NCBI GenBank assembly: GCA_022706085.1
Contig: JAKJDF010000006.1
Span: forward strand, 62,001 to 126,000
Length of the DNA stretch: 64,000 nucleotides
Source of the DNA: Candidatus Latescibacterota bacterium
GTDB lineage: Bacteria; Latescibacterota; MWCZ01
Direction of reading: 5' to 3'
Numbering within the stretch: the stretch's first letter is position 1; each line of letters opens with the position of its first letter. A model generated the notes under the pieces. It saw only the letters and a program-made list of their open reading frames with translations. It was not told where the DNA came from and did not search any database. Below are positions 1 through 9,193 of the stretch, piece after piece. The position numbers were made by a program, and so were the translations under genes.

Positions 1-1
1 G

Positions 2-124
2 CGCCGCATCGTTTCAGTATCGAAGCGCCAGGAAGGCAGTAAATCCCGGGATCTGGCCCCTCCGAGCTTGAAGGAGAAGTACGGATTGGTGTCAACCGGC
101 AATGTGGTCACTCTGATCCCCTGA
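2..124 (+). CDS. C-terminal end of an unidentified protein (partial)
   Basis: An open frame enters from the left edge and runs 40 codons to a TGA at 122-124. Its codons mostly end in G or C like those of its neighbours, so it is probably the 3' end of a real gene whose start lies outside the window. The visible tail is basic and then ends in a short hydrophobic stretch (LVSTGNVVTLIP). I do not recognise the family. The following 269 bases up to mnmA hold no convincing gene. A TATAAC hexamer near 210 could be a -10 box for mnmA, but no good -35 accompanies it. Confidence 0.4.
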   Translation, partial: RRIVSVSKRQEGSKSRDLAPPSLKEKYGLVSTGNVVTLIP

Positions 125-393
125 CGGTGGCGCCATTGATGGCATGGGAACGCTTCGCGGGCAAGCCCGGCAGGCTGAGCGCCACGCACGGTCTTTCCCC
201 GATGAGATAGCAGTATAACACGCCCGCTTCTCCGGGGGCGAGGGGCGCCACGGGAGCCGTTCCAGTGGCCGCAATCCGGAAGTTGGCCATCTGAGCTCAC
301 GTCGGTATCTTTTCCAAGGCGTGGCATTTTGAGCGAGATGCGCACGATTTTTGATGAGCCGAGGTGGATCAACTCCGGTGAACGGGTTGGATA

Positions 394-1521
394 ATGGCTG
401 GCGAGAGAGTCGTAGTTGCGATGAGCGGGGGCGTGGACAGCTCCCTTGCGGCCGTTCTGCTCCACGAACAAGGCTTTCGCGTGGCAGGCCTGACTCTGAA
501 ACTGTGGGATCCAAACCGCGCGGCTGGCGCGCGTGGTACGGGTGCATCCGCCAGTCATGAACATGGCCCGGCCGCGGATGCCCGTGAAGTATGCGAACGC
601 CTTGGCGTGCGCCATCACGTGCTTGATTTCACGGAAGTCTTTGAACGGGTGGTGATTGATGATTTTGTCCGGGAGTACGGGAGCGGGGCGACACCAAATC
701 CGTGCGTGCGGTGCAATGCACTGGTGAAATGGGAGGCATTACTGCGCATGGCGGACCGTTTGGATGCCGAGTTCGTCGCAACGGGCCATTACGCAAGGGT
801 GATTCATCGTGAGGATGGGGTTGCGGAGCTCAGGAAGGGAGTGGACACCAGTAAGGACCAGTCCTACGCGTTATGGAGAATGGGTCAGGAACACCTGCGA
901 CGGACACTGCTGCCGCTGGGGGGGATGAGGAAAACAGAAACGCGGAGAATGGCTGCTGAACTCGGGCTCTGCACCGCGAACAAACCCGAAAGCCAGGAGA
1001 TATGTTTTATCCCTGACAATGATTACGTGCGCTTCCTCAGGGCAAGGGACGAGCGTTCCGGACGGGAATCACCCGGCTTCGTCCGCGGTGAGTTGCGCAC
1101 GTTCAGAAGCAACGAACTTGTAGGGACCCACGGTGGGACAGCACACTTCACCATAGGCCAGCGAAAGGGGCTGCGAGTAGCCTTTGGCCGTCCCCGTTAC
1201 GTCGTCCGCATTGACCCGCCGACTCACACCGTCTGGATCGGAGATACGAGCGATCTTGAGACCACTACGGTACAAGCGGAGCACGCCAACTGGTCTCTCG
1301 GACGCGCACCCGGTGCGGGAACAAGAAGCACAGCGAAGATCCGGTACCTGCATGCCGGAGCAAGTGGTCGAGTCTTTCCCGCTTCAGACGGGTCAATGGC
1401 GTTCATCTTCGAGGAACCGCAACGAGCAGTGACGCCCGGGCAGTCGCTTGTCGTATATGATGATGACCTTGTTCTCGGTGGCGGTGTGATCAGACCTGTT
1501 CCCGGCGAGAAGGCTTCCTGA
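394..1521 (+). CDS. mnmA: tRNA-specific 2-thiouridylase MnmA
   Basis: Catalyses ATP-dependent 2-thiolation of the wobble uridine of tRNA Lys, Glu and Gln in the cytoplasm, taking sulfur from a persulfide relay. The PP-loop SGGVDSS is at residues 11-17. The two conserved cysteines are present: Cys104 in NPCVRCN and Cys204 in ESQEICFIPDNDY. The length of 375 aa is normal. The C-terminal half carries the usual FTIGQRKGL segment and beta-barrel domains. lnt follows after 7 bases, so the two are probably co-transcribed. The ATG at 394 has only a weak ribosome binding site, but it places the PP-loop at the normal distance from the N-terminus. Confidence 0.96.
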   Translation: MAGERVVVAMSGGVDSSLAAVLLHEQGFRVAGLTLKLWDPNRAAGARGTGASASHEHGPAADAREVCERLGVRHHVLDFTEVFERVVIDDFVREYGSGATPNPCVRCNALVKWEALLRMADRLDAEFVATGHYARVIHREDGVAELRKGVDTSKDQSYALWRMGQEHLRRTLLPLGGMRKTETRRMAAELGLCTANKPESQEICFIPDNDYVRFLRARDERSGRESPGFVRGELRTFRSNELVGTHGGTAHFTIGQRKGLRVAFGRPRYVVRIDPPTHTVWIGDTSDLETTTVQAEHANWSLGRAPGAGTRSTAKIRYLHAGASGRVFPASDGSMAFIFEEPQRAVTPGQSLVVYDDDLVLGGGVIRPVPGEKAS

Positions 1522-1528
1522 AAAAATC

Positions 1529-3091
1529 ATGACCGCACGTTCGAAACAGGTGGTTCTCAGTCTCCTGAGCGGGGTACTTCTTGCGGCCGCGTTTCCGCCA
1601 CTCCCCTCAGGCCCTCTGGCCTGGGTAGCTCTGGTCCCATTGCTGTTCGCGCTGGATGGTGCGAGCACCAGGCGTGCGGCGGCGCTGGGGTACGTCTTCG
1701 GGGTCGCGTTCCATGTGTGTTCGCTCTACTGGATCGCATTCCACGTTGACATACCACGGTTTCTCAGCATTGCCGCGTGGATCGCTGCCAGCCTTGTTCT
1801 GGGGGTCTACTATGCCGCCGCTTGTGCCTGTTTCCGACTGACTGGACGCTGGGTCGGCCGAAAATGGGTCTGGTTTGCGCCTTTCATATGGGTAGTGCTC
1901 GAATACTCGAGATACGTAAGCGAGTTCGCGTTTCCCTGGACTGTGGTCGCACACTCGCAATCCCGGTTGCTCGGCCTGATCCAACAGGCGGATTTTTGGG
2001 GTGTTCTCGGAGTTTCGCTCTGGGTCGTCGTGCTGAACGTGCTCGCGTTCCGCGCGATGCAGGAAGTGCCGGTCAATGCGCGGCGAGCCACGGGTTTTGC
2101 CGCGACCTTCGTGCTTGTTGTGGCGGCATCGGCGACGTACGGCACGTGGCGCATGTCCGAAACTCCCACGGAACCGGCAAGAATCCGCATTGCACTGGTG
2201 CAACCGAACATCGGGATGGATACCAAATGGGACGCGGATGAGGGGATTCGCGCCACCATGGATTCCATGATGCACCAGACAATGCAGATCCCTCCCGGAA
2301 GCGCCGACCTCGTGATCTGGCCGGAGACGGCAATCCCTGATTACGCCGTATATGCGCCTCCCTTCAGCCGTGATTCGGGAAGGAACATCAATCCGCGTTA
2401 TGCTGCCTACTTCGACAGCCTGACGCGGCATCTTCGCGCACCCATCCTGAGTGGGCTGCCGGCTCAGGACTTCCCCCGCGATGCCCAATTCAACTCCGCG
2501 GTGCTCATAACCCCAGGGACGAGCAGCGTGCAATACTACGACAAAACGTTCCTCGTGCCCTTTGGGGAACGGGTTCCGTATGAAAGCGCGTTCGGGTTCC
2601 TCGGAAAAATGAATCTGGGTATCGCACGCTGGTCGCCAAGCGATCGCTTCTCGGTATTCCATTCCCCTGCGGGGAGTTTCGGGGTGGGGATCTGTTTCGA
2701 ATCGGTGTTCCCAAGGGTGATGAGCGACTTTGTTCGCGCAGGAGCGGATTTCCTTGTCGTTGTGACCAACGACGCGTGGTTCGGCAAGACATCACTGATC
2801 TACCAGCATGCGGCGTTTGCCTCATTCCGCGCGATTGAGAATCGCGTATGGGTGGCCCGCTGCGCCAATACGGGAATCTCAGCCTTCTATGATCCGTGGG
2901 GGAGAAGAGTTCAAGAGGCGGGGATTTTCACTCGAGAAACCCTGGTTGGCACGATAGGTCGGCGGGAAAGAGTCACGCCTTACGTATTGTGGGGTGACTG
3001 GATTGTCGCCATCGCGGGCGCAGTCTCGCTTATAGGCGTAGCGGGCGGAGGGTTGGCCGCGTGGACACGTGCGCGAAAACGGACATCGTGA
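1529..3091 (+). CDS. lnt: Apolipoprotein N-acyltransferase Lnt
   Basis: Inner-membrane enzyme that adds the third acyl chain to the N-terminal cysteine of lipoproteins, the last step of lipoprotein maturation. About the first 205 residues form the multi-helix membrane part; residues 219-490 form a nitrilase-type domain. The catalytic triad can be placed at Glu266 (WPETAIPDY), Lys339 (YDKTFLVPFGE) and Cys389 (GICFESVFP). A final hydrophobic segment near residues 495-513 anchors the C-terminus. The length of 520 aa fits the family. Its presence supports a diderm host. The stop overlaps the GTG start of the next gene (GTGA), which suggests translational coupling. Confidence 0.95.
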   Translation: MTARSKQVVLSLLSGVLLAAAFPPLPSGPLAWVALVPLLFALDGASTRRAAALGYVFGVAFHVCSLYWIAFHVDIPRFLSIAAWIAASLVLGVYYAAACACFRLTGRWVGRKWVWFAPFIWVVLEYSRYVSEFAFPWTVVAHSQSRLLGLIQQADFWGVLGVSLWVVVLNVLAFRAMQEVPVNARRATGFAATFVLVVAASATYGTWRMSETPTEPARIRIALVQPNIGMDTKWDADEGIRATMDSMMHQTMQIPPGSADLVIWPETAIPDYAVYAPPFSRDSGRNINPRYAAYFDSLTRHLRAPILSGLPAQDFPRDAQFNSAVLITPGTSSVQYYDKTFLVPFGERVPYESAFGFLGKMNLGIARWSPSDRFSVFHSPAGSFGVGICFESVFPRVMSDFVRAGADFLVVVTNDAWFGKTSLIYQHAAFASFRAIENRVWVARCANTGISAFYDPWGRRVQEAGIFTRETLVGTIGRRERVTPYVLWGDWIVAIAGAVSLIGVAGGGLAAWTRARKRTS

Positions 3092-4710
3092 CCCGCCGCC
3101 GTTGGGCTTGGGCTCTCGGCGCAGGTCTGGCCGGTTTCGTTGCGTACTTTGGAGTCTGGAACCTGACGCTTGCGTCCGATGATGTCGCCCTGATCTATCG
3201 CCTGCGTTTCTTCGGGTGGGACGGAATCAGGCCGTTTCTCCTTCCAGAGACGGGTGCGCAGGGTGTGGGATACCAGGCGTACTACCGTCCGTTTGTGGTC
3301 CTTTTCACCACCGGCGAATACCTGTTGTGGGGGACTACACCCGGGGGGTACCATCTCAGCAATCTCATCGTCTACAGCCTCACTTGCTCACTGGTTTTCC
3401 TGCTTGTTTCAGAGGTTGTCGGTTCTCGTTTCCTGGGACTCGCGACCGCTCTGCTGTTCGCCGTCCATCCGTTGCACACAATGAATGTGGCGTGGATAAG
3501 CGGCAGGACGGACCTTTTTGCGTCGTTTTTCATACTGTGTTCGCTTCTCGCGTTTGTGCGTTGGAGCAAATCGGGGAAAAAAAGCTGGATATGGGCGGGC
3601 CTGTTCGCCGAGTTACTGGGGCTGTGCAGCAAAGAGATCGCACTCTTGACCCCTCTACTTGCGGTCGCAGCTGAATGGGCAAGGGTATCTCACGGAAACA
3701 TACGCGCGTCCGTCGCCACGGTGTTGCGAAAAACGCTGGCGTGGTGGGTGTTGCCGCTTCTGTGGGGAGCGATGATAGCCTGCGGGACCCCGTTCCTGCA
3801 CTCTTTTTCGTGGGCGGTTTCTGTTCGAGAAGCGTTAATGAATCTTGCCGGTTCGGTAGTGCTTCTTGCTTCTCCCCTGGATTACGAATTGCTGCTGCGC
3901 TGGTCTGCCGAACGACCGGTCCTGCTCATCTGCGCGGGCGCCTTGTGCGGCGCGGGTGCTTTTGTGGTCGTATGGCGCACCCGGACTAGCCGTTCCACGA
4001 TGCTGTGGGGACTGATCTGGCTGTGTGTCAGTATCGTTCCTACCTATCGCGCAACCATGCGCTGGTACCTGTTTGTGCCCTCTGTAGGCATCTGCATGGT
4101 TCTCGCAGGTGTTTGCGCTTCTTTTGCGGAGAGGTGGCGCGTTCCCTTGGTTGCCCTGATGGTGCTCGCGTTCACCCTCGGCCTCGTCAACGAGCGTCAG
4201 AAGTGGGCGATCGCGGATTCAGTGAATCGCTCCGCATTGTCCTCCCTCCTGACGAACGCGCACGGCAATTCCACTCGCAGGGTGGTGATTCTGACAACGC
4301 CTGCCAAGGTGCGGCGGATGCCCGTTTTCGGTGGGAATACAGAGTCGTTCTTCCGAATTCATGGTGGCATGGCCGAACGGGTAGACGTCGTCTCACACGT
4401 TGCTCTTTGCGATCCGCTCGCGGTTGTGAAGTGCTCCTGGCGCGACACGACCACGCTGACTCTGGAATTTGCCGAGGGTGAGGGGGAATTTCTGCCCTTG
4501 GGGGCCAAAACACACCCGCGGGAATCTGTGATTGGAGCGGGGAATACGACTGACTCCGATGCAGGTACAGTGGTTGTCGCGAAACTCTCCAAAGGCGGGG
4601 GAGTCCGTGCCGTGGACGTCAGTTTTGCAGATGTCGATGTTCGAGACTCCGAGGTTCTGCTTTTTACCGGTGGAAGATTCGTTCCCTTTGCCCTCCACGC
4701 GGAGGAGTGA
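3088..4710 (+). CDS. Polytopic membrane protein, GT-C glycosyltransferase-like (TMTC/PMT type)
   Basis: About ten hydrophobic helices fill the first 370 residues, followed by a roughly 170-residue soluble tail. The segment HLSNLIVYSL, then LFAVHPLHTMNVAWISGRTDLFA, resembles the TMTC/DUF1736 class of dolichol- or polyprenol-dependent O-mannosyltransferase-like proteins, in which HP.HT and GR.D.L are characteristic. An acidic pair (ASDD) follows the first helix, as in GT-C enzymes. The TPR repeats usual in that class are absent. I chose the GTG at 3088, which overlaps the lnt stop by four bases; a GTG at 3061 would extend it nine codons into lnt. The acceptor is unknown. A role in glycosylating envelope proteins is inferred only from the fold and from its neighbours lnt and the secreted propeller. 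Confidence 0.6.
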   Translation: MTRRRWAWALGAGLAGFVAYFGVWNLTLASDDVALIYRLRFFGWDGIRPFLLPETGAQGVGYQAYYRPFVVLFTTGEYLLWGTTPGGYHLSNLIVYSLTCSLVFLLVSEVVGSRFLGLATALLFAVHPLHTMNVAWISGRTDLFASFFILCSLLAFVRWSKSGKKSWIWAGLFAELLGLCSKEIALLTPLLAVAAEWARVSHGNIRASVATVLRKTLAWWVLPLLWGAMIACGTPFLHSFSWAVSVREALMNLAGSVVLLASPLDYELLLRWSAERPVLLICAGALCGAGAFVVVWRTRTSRSTMLWGLIWLCVSIVPTYRATMRWYLFVPSVGICMVLAGVCASFAERWRVPLVALMVLAFTLGLVNERQKWAIADSVNRSALSSLLTNAHGNSTRRVVILTTPAKVRRMPVFGGNTESFFRIHGGMAERVDVVSHVALCDPLAVVKCSWRDTTTLTLEFAEGEGEFLPLGAKTHPRESVIGAGNTTDSDAGTVVVAKLSKGGGVRAVDVSFADVDVRDSEVLLFTGGRFVPFALHAEE

Positions 4711-4716
4711 GACTTC

Positions 4717-7044
4717 GTGCGCCGCTCTCTTTTGTTCACCGTGCTGATTCTGCTGGAGGGTGTCTGCGGCGATGCAGGGGCATCGGTTGGCGACTGGCGT
4801 TCGTACAGCCGCCTTGTCATCCACCGCATTGCGGCAGGACCGGATGCTGTCTGGGCGGCGACGGAGGGAGGGATCATCCGTTCGAGTCTCGTGGACGGTT
4901 CCGCGCGGACCTACAGCCCGAGTGATGGTCTGCCGGACCGGAGTATACTGTCGGTCATCGTTGACAGCGCGGGTACCGCGTGGTTCGGTACCGGGGAAGG
5001 AGGTATTCTCCGGTTCACAAAAAGGAAAAACCTTTCGCTCCCGGTTCTGGAACCTGCGTTGCTCAGCGGCCAGGTGTCCCGTGTCGTGGCATTGTTCCTG
5101 TGGCAGAATCGGCTATATGTGGGCCATTCCACCGGGGTGACGGTTCTCGACCGTGGAACCAACCGGGTCGTGGAAAATTACCATCAGCTTGGCGGCAGCA
5201 GCGATCTGCGCAACCAGGCGGTGTCAGCTCTCGCTGTGGTGGGAGGGCGGATCTACGCCGGCACGGCTCGGGGCCTATCGTGGGCGGAACTTGATGGGAA
5301 CCCACTTCTTCCTGACTCCTGGACGAGTATCGAGGACTCGTTTACAGGTGTAAGCTCGATAACCTCCTTCCACGGAAACGTGTATGTAGCAACAGTCAAC
5401 GGCGTCAGAGTGGAAACCGCGTCCGGATGGGTATTGACGGGCCCTGCGGCGCCTGTCTACGACCTTGCGGTGTATGATGGAGCCCTTTGGATGGCGTCTT
5501 CGCGCGGGTTGTTGCGAACAACCGATGGGGTTAACTGGGAAGCCGTAGCGGGTCTGACATCTCCTGTCAAAGCGCTTGCTCCACTGGAGGGGGTGGCTCT
5601 GATCGCAGCAGGAGAGGCGGGAACCTACCGAGTCCAGGGCGCGACGCCTGAAGTAACGAAGATGCCAGGGGTGGACTTCCCGCCTACGAACGCTTTCACA
5701 AATATCGTGCTTGATACCGCAGGAGCGGTCTGGGTGGCACCTGGACCGGCACGTGGGGCGGCGCAGTACGGGATATTTCGTTTCCGCGACAACACCTGGG
5801 TGCACCTTCCTCCCGCCCAGAATGGCATGCCATCCCCGCCCGCCGGGGAACCCGATGGCGGATTCATCTCGATTGTGGTGGACGGGGAAAACAGGGTCTG
5901 GGCAGGAACCTGGGGTGGTGGAATCGGAATAGTCTCGAGCGGGGGTACCACTGCACTTCACGCCGAAACGGTGAACACTGCCAACAGTCCTCTGACGGGG
6001 CTCGATGGCAGCCCGGATTATCTTGTCACAAAGGCCTTCCATCGCGGTGCGGACGGTGTCATGTACGCGGGCATCTGGCACAGTGGAGTGTTTGCTCTTT
6101 CTCCCGGTTTTTCGCCCGGCACCGGTACCGCATACCAGATCATGCGCAAATTCATGGAGAACGGGACCATCTCGCGCACGCTGAACGTGACGGCACTCAC
6201 GCTCGATCGGTATAGCGTGCTGTGGGTCGGCACCTCGTCCGCGGGCGTACTTCTGATTGATACGAACAACACTCCTTTTGACGGGTCGGACGACCAGTTC
6301 GTCGGCACACTGGGACGCCAGGGAATCGACTCCGATGTTGGGTTGAGGAGCCGAAATGTGCGGAGCATTGCACGCGCTCCGAATGGGGATATCTGGGTCG
6401 CCACAGATGCCGGTTTGACGCTCTTCCAGGGTGAATTTGCCCGCGCATCGAATCGGTACAGCCTGACCACCCGCCATTTCACTCTCGATGATGGTCTGGC
6501 TTCGAACAGCCTGAACGCAGTTCTTGTCGACTCATTCGACGTCGTGTGGGTGGGGACTGATAGGGGGCTCGCCCAGGTTCTTCCCACAAAGCAGGTGATC
6601 ACCTTGCCCGTCGAGCGCATCGTCGATACGGAGGGAAAGGTTACCTCGCTGGCATTTGACCGGGCACGGGGTTATCTGTGGATCGGTACGCCTTCCGGCC
6701 TCACGCGGTACGAAGCGTATCCCCCGGTTGGCGCAGGCGACAGTATCATAGCGGAACCCTCGCAAAACCCCTTTATGATTGGAATCTCCCAGCGGGGCTC
6801 GGACTACGTGCTCACGGGCACGCCGCTCTCGGTCGTCGTCACGCCCGGCGCGACGGTGAGGATTTACACCATTACGGGAGATCTCGTGTGGGAGACGACA
6901 GATTCCGGAATCGGGCAGGTAACATGGGACGGAAGAACGTGGTCGCCCGCCCGGGCAGTTGCTTCCGGCGTCTATCTGTATATCGCACAGAAGGGATCGA
7001 ACACGGCGACCGGTAAGATTGCCGTTCTGCGAGACGCCCGCTGA
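4717..7044 (+). CDS. Secreted beta-propeller protein with reg_prop-type repeats and FlgD-like C-terminal domain
   Basis: A 775-residue exported protein. A signal peptide spans about residues 1-22 (basic start, hydrophobic core, GDAGA cleavage region). The body consists of repeats with the signature VWVGT or IWVATDAGL, the two-component-regulator-propeller type of blade, from about residue 35 to 665. The last 85 residues resemble a FlgD Ig-like or C-terminal sorting domain: VRIYTITGDLVWE, then GQVTWDGR, then SGVYLYIAQKG, ending GKIAVLR. Unlike typical reg_prop hybrid sensors it has no kinase or membrane helix after the propellers, so it is probably a cell-surface or secreted protein. Start GTG 4717 is preceded by GGAGGAG at good spacing and lies 6 bases after the GT-C gene. 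Confidence 0.8.
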   Translation: MRRSLLFTVLILLEGVCGDAGASVGDWRSYSRLVIHRIAAGPDAVWAATEGGIIRSSLVDGSARTYSPSDGLPDRSILSVIVDSAGTAWFGTGEGGILRFTKRKNLSLPVLEPALLSGQVSRVVALFLWQNRLYVGHSTGVTVLDRGTNRVVENYHQLGGSSDLRNQAVSALAVVGGRIYAGTARGLSWAELDGNPLLPDSWTSIEDSFTGVSSITSFHGNVYVATVNGVRVETASGWVLTGPAAPVYDLAVYDGALWMASSRGLLRTTDGVNWEAVAGLTSPVKALAPLEGVALIAAGEAGTYRVQGATPEVTKMPGVDFPPTNAFTNIVLDTAGAVWVAPGPARGAAQYGIFRFRDNTWVHLPPAQNGMPSPPAGEPDGGFISIVVDGENRVWAGTWGGGIGIVSSGGTTALHAETVNTANSPLTGLDGSPDYLVTKAFHRGADGVMYAGIWHSGVFALSPGFSPGTGTAYQIMRKFMENGTISRTLNVTALTLDRYSVLWVGTSSAGVLLIDTNNTPFDGSDDQFVGTLGRQGIDSDVGLRSRNVRSIARAPNGDIWVATDAGLTLFQGEFARASNRYSLTTRHFTLDDGLASNSLNAVLVDSFDVVWVGTDRGLAQVLPTKQVITLPVERIVDTEGKVTSLAFDRARGYLWIGTPSGLTRYEAYPPVGAGDSIIAEPSQNPFMIGISQRGSDYVLTGTPLSVVVTPGATVRIYTITGDLVWETTDSGIGQVTWDGRTWSPARAVASGVYLYIAQKGSNTATGKIAVLRDAR

Positions 7045-7058
7045 ATCGCGCGGCGCCG

Positions 7059-8450
7059 TTAGTTTTCGCCAGGAAGGACTTTCCCGGGGTTGCATAGCCC
7101 CGTTGGATCCCAGACGGACCGTACGCGAGACATGGCTTCCTTGGTAGCTCGATCGAAGTACAGAGGCATGAAATCGACCTTTTCCAGGCCCACTCCGTGT
7201 TCGCCGGTGATCGTACCACCGGTTGCAACACACACGGCCATGATTTCGGCAAGGGCTTCCTTCACTCTCCGCGTCTCCTCAGTGTTTCGCCGGTCGTAAC
7301 CGATGTTGGGATGGAGGTTCCCGTCGCCAGCATGAAAGACGTTGGAGACCTTCACGCCGTGCCGGTCGCAGATTTCAGTGATTTGAGGCACAATCTCCGC
7401 AAGTCGCGTTCGCGGCACTACGGCGTCCTGCACGAGCAGATCCGGGCTGACGCGCCCTGAAGCCCCAAACGCGGCCTTCCTGCCCGCCCAGAGGCGTTTT
7501 CGTTCTGACTCTTCGGACGCGAATCGTACGCTGCGAGCGCCATTCTTCCGGCAGATTTCCGTGATCCTGTCCACCTGGTCATCGAGGCTGTAAGGCAACC
7601 CGTCCACCTCGATGATCAGCACCGCTTCCGCATCGACAGGATACCCCGCAGCGAGTGCCGATGCCTCCACCGTACCGATTGTCCGTCGGTCCATGATTTC
7701 CAACGCAGTCGGAACCATCCCGCCGGCTATGATGTCGGAAACCGTCTGACACGCTTCAGCGATCGACGTATAGTCGGCGAGAACGGTTCTGACTGCTTCA
7801 GGGGCGGGCTCCAGACGCAGGAACAACCGTGTAGCGATCCCAAAAGTGCCTTCGGAGCCGATGAAAAGCCCCATCAGGTCGTATCCAACGGGATCCCCTC
7901 TGGCGCCTCCGAGCGTCACCAGGTCACCGGTCGGGGTTACCACCTCCAGTGCCCGCACATGGTTCACCGTGACCCCGTATTTCAGACAGTGCGGGCCGCC
8001 CGCGTTCTCTCCGATGTTGCCACCGAGCGTGCAGGCGGGCTGGCTCGCGGGGTCCGGCATGAACACGAATCCTTGCGGGGAGGTCAATTCGCTGAGCTCG
8101 AGGTTGAGGACTCCCGGTTCGACTACCGCGGTTCGGTCCTGGTAATTCACCTCCAGGATGCGGTTCATGCGGCTGAGAGAGATCACCACGCCACCCGGAG
8201 CCGGAACTGCTCCGCCGCTCAACCCCGTTCCTGCTCCACGCGCGGTGAAGGGAAAGCCGAACCGGACGCATGTTTTTACGCATTCTTGAACCTGTTCTGT
8301 CGTTTTGGGGAGCACCACAAGCGCCGGTGGAGAGCGAAATTCGGTCAACCCGTCGGCTTCATACGGCAGCATCTCTGTGGCGTGGTTGAGAACGAATCTC
8401 GTTCCCACCATTTCTTTGAGGTGCTCCAGCATTTCCCTGGGAATCGTCAC
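7059..8450 (-). CDS. glcD: FAD-linked 2-hydroxyacid oxidase/dehydrogenase, GlcD-like
   Basis: Oxidises glycolate, D-lactate or a similar 2-hydroxyacid with FAD. The PCMH-type FAD domain shows GAGTGLSGGAVP and GNIGENAGGPHCLKYG; the C-terminal domain ends with the conserved GEHGVGLEK and the DPTGLCNPGKVL tail. At 463 aa it matches GlcD. The substrate cannot be read from the sequence, and GlcE/GlcF partners are absent. I place the start at GTG 8450, where GGAAGGA lies six bases upstream, rather than at the TTG at 8468. It follows the second signal peptidase gene on the same strand and converges with the propeller gene with only 14 bases between them. Confidence 0.88.
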   Translation of the reverse strand: MTIPREMLEHLKEMVGTRFVLNHATEMLPYEADGLTEFRSPPALVVLPKTTEQVQECVKTCVRFGFPFTARGAGTGLSGGAVPAPGGVVISLSRMNRILEVNYQDRTAVVEPGVLNLELSELTSPQGFVFMPDPASQPACTLGGNIGENAGGPHCLKYGVTVNHVRALEVVTPTGDLVTLGGARGDPVGYDLMGLFIGSEGTFGIATRLFLRLEPAPEAVRTVLADYTSIAEACQTVSDIIAGGMVPTALEIMDRRTIGTVEASALAAGYPVDAEAVLIIEVDGLPYSLDDQVDRITEICRKNGARSVRFASEESERKRLWAGRKAAFGASGRVSPDLLVQDAVVPRTRLAEIVPQITEICDRHGVKVSNVFHAGDGNLHPNIGYDRRNTEETRRVKEALAEIMAVCVATGGTITGEHGVGLEKVDFMPLYFDRATKEAMSRVRSVWDPTGLCNPGKVLPGEN

Positions 8451-8484
8451 GGTGCGTCCTTCCGACAACGTTGTCCGGAGCGTT

Positions 8485-9189
8485 TCAGTGGATACGTCTG
8501 CCTATTCTTTCCCATCTGATCGAATGGAAAGGATTCAGCGATGCGGAATGCGAGTTGACTGACCAGTAAATGAACAATGGTCGCCCGGTCAAAGCTTCGA
8601 AGGAGACATCGCCATGGACTCGGCTGTCCTCCGAGTTTGCCCGGTTGTCGCCCATCACAAAAATGTGGCCCGGTTTGACGACGTGCGGCCCGAAATTGCG
8701 CGCGCGTTCTACTGCTCGCCACTCTGACACCGGGAAAACGCCTTCTGCGCTGACGTTGTGCGCCGTGTCGAAGCGGCCCTGGAGAATGGGGTCTGACGTT
8801 ACCCCGTTTACCTTCACGATGTTGTCTACCACCTCAACCGTGTCCCCCGGCAGACCCACGCACCGTTTGACGATTTCGGTTCCCGGCTCGCCCCACGAGC
8901 GGAATATCACGACCTCGCCCCGTTTCGGTCTCCGCAGGGGCGGCCAGCGAAATAACTCTTTTTCGGCGACGGGCAGTTCCACGAATGATCCGAATGTGAG
9001 ACGCTCCGCCAAGAGGTAGTCGCCGACAAGCAGTGTGCTTTCCATGGAGCCGGAAGGGATGCGGTACGCGTGTATGACGAGGGTACGAAGCAACAACGCC
9101 CCGATGAGCGACGCAGAAAGAACCGCTGCATAAACCCGCCAGGGCGGTGTCTCTTTGGACGCTGTCTCACGGGGTTCGTCTGGTTGCAT
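8485..9189 (-). CDS. lepB: Signal peptidase I (second copy)
   Basis: Type I leader peptidase, 234 aa, with one N-terminal membrane helix (about residues 19-41) and the active site facing the periplasm. The Ser48/Lys108 dyad lies in YRIPSGSM and EIVKRCVGLPGD, and the MGDNRANSEDSR box is present. It starts four bases after the stop of the other lepB and has no obvious ribosome binding site of its own, so translation is probably coupled. It is clearly related to its neighbour in the same order of motifs, which points to an old tandem duplication. Confidence 0.92.
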   Translation of the reverse strand: MQPDEPRETASKETPPWRVYAAVLSASLIGALLLRTLVIHAYRIPSGSMESTLLVGDYLLAERLTFGSFVELPVAEKELFRWPPLRRPKRGEVVIFRSWGEPGTEIVKRCVGLPGDTVEVVDNIVKVNGVTSDPILQGRFDTAHNVSAEGVFPVSEWRAVERARNFGPHVVKPGHIFVMGDNRANSEDSRVHGDVSFEALTGRPLFIYWSVNSHSASLNPFHSIRWERIGRRIH

Positions 9190-9193
9190 GGGG

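Noticed and set aside
108-290. 60-codon minus-strand frame in the gap before mnmA
   Set aside because: No ribosome binding site and no family; no support beyond an open frame.
1607-2662. Minus-strand frame of 351 codons opposite lnt
   Set aside because: lnt has all catalytic residues on the plus strand; the antisense frame has no family features.
5275-6477. Minus-strand frame of 400 codons opposite the propeller gene
   Set aside because: Rich in Arg, His and Pro with no recognisable fold; a shadow of the repeat-containing propeller frame.
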